Shown piece by piece: positions 62,254 to 64,000 of a stretch of DNA of 64,000 nucleotides (the first letter of the stretch is position 1; each line of letters starts with the position of its first letter). Below the pieces are notes generated by a model. It saw nothing but the letters and a program-made list of their open reading frames with translations. It had not been told where the DNA came from and did no database searches. This DNA is from Mycobacterium sp. E2479 (lineage in GTDB: Bacteria > Actinomycetota > Actinomycetes > Mycobacteriales > Mycobacteriaceae). The stretch covers positions 1-64,000 of the forward strand of contig NZ_LZJR01000165.1 in the NCBI RefSeq assembly GCF_001667925.1, written 5' to 3'. A program made the translations under genes and the position numbers.

Positions 62254-63813
62254 TCAGCTCCGGTCGGCGAGCGCTTGTTGCGCCGCGTTGTAGCCCGGGA
62301 TGAAGGTGATGCCCGGGCCGCCGTGGCAGCCCGCGCTGCCCAGATAGAGCCCTTCGATCGGGATCGGCTGGCCGAGGAACCCCCGCGGGCCGGGCCGGTT
62401 GGGACCGATTTGGTTGGCATTCAACAGGCCGTGGCAGTAGTCGCCACCGGGGGCGCCGAACATCACGCCCATGTGCCTGGGCGTGAAGGTGGTGTGCCGG
62501 ATGATGCTTCGTTCGAAATTCGGGGCGAGGCGGGTGATCTTTTCGATGACCCGCTGGCCCATTTCGACTTTGGCCTGCCCGTAGTCCACGTCGCCCTCGA
62601 TCGGGAAGAACAGCGCGAACGCCGACGCGGCATGCTTACCCTCCGGCGCGAGGCCGGGGTCGTTCTGCGATGGGATCTGCAATACGACGGTCGGGTCGGC
62701 CGGGACGATCCCGCGCCGCGCGTCCTCCCATTGCTGCTGGACTTCCTCGGGTGTGCGGAACAGGCCGATCGAGGCCTGCATGGCCGGCTCGTTGAGAGCC
62801 TCGTAGGGCGCGGCGAAGGTAGGAGCCTCCTCGAGGGCGAAGTGCATCTGCAGGTAACTGCCGCGGTGGTCAATGCGCGCATAGCGTTCCCGGATGTCGG
62901 CGGGCAGCGCGGCGGGATCGACCATCTCGTTCAGCGTGACATCCGGTGCGATGCCGGAGATCACGATCGGGGCGTTCAACACGTCTCCCGCCTCGGTGCG
63001 CACCCCGGTCACCCGTCCGTCGGCGACCAGAATCTCGGTCACCTTGGTACGCAACCGAAGTTCGCCACCGTGGCCGGCCAGCACGTCGCACAGGTGTGAG
63101 GTGAGCGCGCCGATACCGCCCCGAAGCTTCTTCATCTGCATGGTGTTGCCGTCGGGAACACCGAGGCCGAAGGCGAGGGCGGCCGCGCTACCCGGCGTGG
63201 AGGGACCCCGGTAGAGCGTGTTCACGGCCAGCACGGTCATCGAGCCACGCAGTGCCCCATGCTTCTCGTGATCCGGCAGATATCGGTCCAACACGTCGGT
63301 CACCGATCCGAACAGCATGTCGTCGATGGCGGAGCGCTCGAATTCGTTTGTGGCACAGGCATACATCTCGTCGATGCTCTTAGGTGGCGTTCCGGCTTCG
63401 AATCTGCCCAGCGCCCGGGTGGGCCCTTGGCTCCAGGCCATCAGCCCCGCCATACCGTTGACCGCGTCCGCCCCGTGTACCTCGTTGAGATGGGTGAACA
63501 GCTTGAGTGGATCGCTGTACTGCACCAGCGGATCGTCGCCGACACCACGCACCGCCACCGACATCACTTCCAGGTCGATCGTGGGTATGGTGTCCAGGCC
63601 CAGCTCGTCGACCACCACCTGAGACGTCGGAAATTGCACCGAGCCGGCGATCTCGAACCGGTACCCGTCGAAAAGTTCCACGGTCGATGCCATGCCGCCC
63701 GCGTACAGCTTGGAATCCAGACACACCGTCCGCAGTCCGGCCTTTTGCAGCAGCACGGCCGCGGTCAGTCCGTTATGGCCGGCACCGATAACTATCGCGT
63801 CGTAGTCAGTCAT
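62254..63813 (-). CDS. CrtI/phytoene desaturase-like FAD-dependent oxidoreductase (Rv3829c-like)
   Basis: 519-aa flavoprotein, like M. tuberculosis Rv3829c (536 aa). FAD-binding motif IGAGHNGLTAAVLLQKAG lies near residues 7-24 and the C-terminal GSAGCHGGPGITFIPGYNAA closes the FAD site. Family members saturate or desaturate polyprenyl or carotenoid chains, or act on other hydrophobic substrates; no carotenoid genes are seen here. The ATG at 63813 has GGAGGG upstream and is preferred over an upstream start. It sits 48 bp downstream of the probable TetR gene and behind an inverted repeat that may control it. Confidence 0.88.
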   Translation of the reverse strand: MTDYDAIVIGAGHNGLTAAVLLQKAGLRTVCLDSKLYAGGMASTVELFDGYRFEIAGSVQFPTSQVVVDELGLDTIPTIDLEVMSVAVRGVGDDPLVQYSDPLKLFTHLNEVHGADAVNGMAGLMAWSQGPTRALGRFEAGTPPKSIDEMYACATNEFERSAIDDMLFGSVTDVLDRYLPDHEKHGALRGSMTVLAVNTLYRGPSTPGSAAALAFGLGVPDGNTMQMKKLRGGIGALTSHLCDVLAGHGGELRLRTKVTEILVADGRVTGVRTEAGDVLNAPIVISGIAPDVTLNEMVDPAALPADIRERYARIDHRGSYLQMHFALEEAPTFAAPYEALNEPAMQASIGLFRTPEEVQQQWEDARRGIVPADPTVVLQIPSQNDPGLAPEGKHAASAFALFFPIEGDVDYGQAKVEMGQRVIEKITRLAPNFERSIIRHTTFTPRHMGVMFGAPGGDYCHGLLNANQIGPNRPGPRGFLGQPIPIEGLYLGSAGCHGGPGITFIPGYNAAQQALADRS

Positions 63814-63850
63814 GTACTGCCCTCCGGAATGGAGGCTCGCACGACGGCAA

Positions 63851-63874
63851 AGTTTTGTCAATTATGACGAAACT
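63851..63874. promoter_or_regulatory. Probable operator: 24-bp inverted repeat upstream of the CrtI-like gene
   Basis: AGTTTTGTCA (63851-63860) and TGACGAAACT (63865-63874) are inverted copies, with 9 of 10 positions complementary and a 4-bp spacer ATTA. It lies 37 bp before the CrtI-like start and overlaps the end of the probable TetR gene. Its length and shape suit a TetR-family dimer. Confidence 0.6.
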
Positions 63875-64000
63875 TGTCCAGCGGCGGCCGTGACCCACGA
63901 GTCGGCGATCCCGGCGCGCAGCGATTCCAGCGCCGCATGGCACAGCCTCGCGAGTTCGCCCAGCGACCGCTCGTCGCTGACCATCCAGACCTCCATGGCG
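63862..64000 (-). CDS. C-terminal fragment of a probable TetR-family regulator (Rv3830c-like), cut by the window edge
   Basis: Only the last 45 residues are visible: the reading frame on the minus strand runs from the right edge to a TAA stop at 63864-63862. It includes MEVWMVSDERSLGELARLCHAAL and ends AAAGQVSS. The helical, acidic look fits a TetR effector domain, and the neighbour in M. tuberculosis (Rv3830c) is a TetR regulator, so I infer the same here. The DNA-binding domain lies outside the window. Confidence 0.6.
   Translation of the reverse strand, partial: AMEVWMVSDERSLGELARLCHAALESLRAGIADSWVTAAAGQVSS

Overview
The window is mycobacterial chromosome, high in GC, and carries the cell-wall core region that corresponds to M. 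tuberculosis Rv3772 to Rv3830c. Gene order, protein lengths and many residue-level matches support this. Several features point to a slow grower of the M. avium complex type: DprE1 has Ala where M. tuberculosis has the benzothiazinone-target Cys387, the sulfolipid genes that separate Rv3819 from Rv3829c in M. tuberculosis are absent, and there is no PE_PGRS62, 13E12 element or IS1557. I cannot name the species from sequence alone.

Layout. 1-6.2 kb: two tRNA genes (Arg-ACG, Ser-GCT), hisC2/pat, a GXWXG/DUF4334 protein, a DinB-like protein divergent from echA21, lipE, a 62-aa protein, an Rv2629-like (archaeo-eukaryotic release-factor fold) protein and tRNA-Ser-TGA. 6.2-10.6 kb: quinone-reductase-like oxidoreductase, a class V aminotransferase-fold protein without the usual PLP lysine, and the Rv3779 membrane protein. 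10.6-13.7 kb: bpa (proteasome activator), then the galactan export/initiation cluster wzt-glfT1-wzm. 13.8-31.1 kb: a TauD-type dioxygenase where M. tuberculosis has Rv3784-Rv3787c, then greA-like, gtrA, dprE1, dprE2, aftA, embC, an inserted pair of genes plus a 58-bp repeat, embA and embB. 31.3-34.3 kb: a secreted protein, a GarA-like FHA protein and fadE35. 34.4-53.8 kb, all on the minus strand: the mycolate/arabinogalactan block accD4, pks13, fadD32, Rv3802c-like, mpt51 (fbpD), fbpA, aftB, ubiA, the PAP2 phosphatase, glfT2 and glf. 54-57 kb: erp and a PGRP/amidase with LGFP repeats. 57-64 kb: a HAD phosphatase, three tandem PlsC-like acyltransferases, a Rieske/beta-lactamase-fold protein and its partner, a CrtI-like dehydrogenase and the C-terminus of a probable TetR regulator.

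How it fits together. DPPR made by UbiA and dephosphorylated by the PAP2 protein is epimerised by DprE1/DprE2 to decaprenylphosphoryl-arabinose, which feeds AftA, EmbA, EmbB, EmbC and AftB. Glf makes UDP-galactofuranose for GlfT1 and GlfT2, and Wzt/Wzm probably move the galactan across the membrane. FadD32, AccD4 and Pks13 make the mycolate that Ag85A attaches. The window is therefore almost a complete kit for the mycolyl-arabinogalactan layer.

The most notable points are the predicted intrinsic benzothiazinone resistance of DprE1, the insertion that splits embC from embA, an MPT51 with a serine in its nucleophile-elbow position, a GarA paralogue lacking the ETTS phospho-motif, an array of three palindromes ahead of fadD32, overlapping divergent -10 boxes between the DinB-like gene and echA21, and a near-perfect inverted repeat that looks like the operator of the right-edge regulator. 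I saw no CRISPR array, no intact insertion sequence and no clearly unknown multi-gene system.
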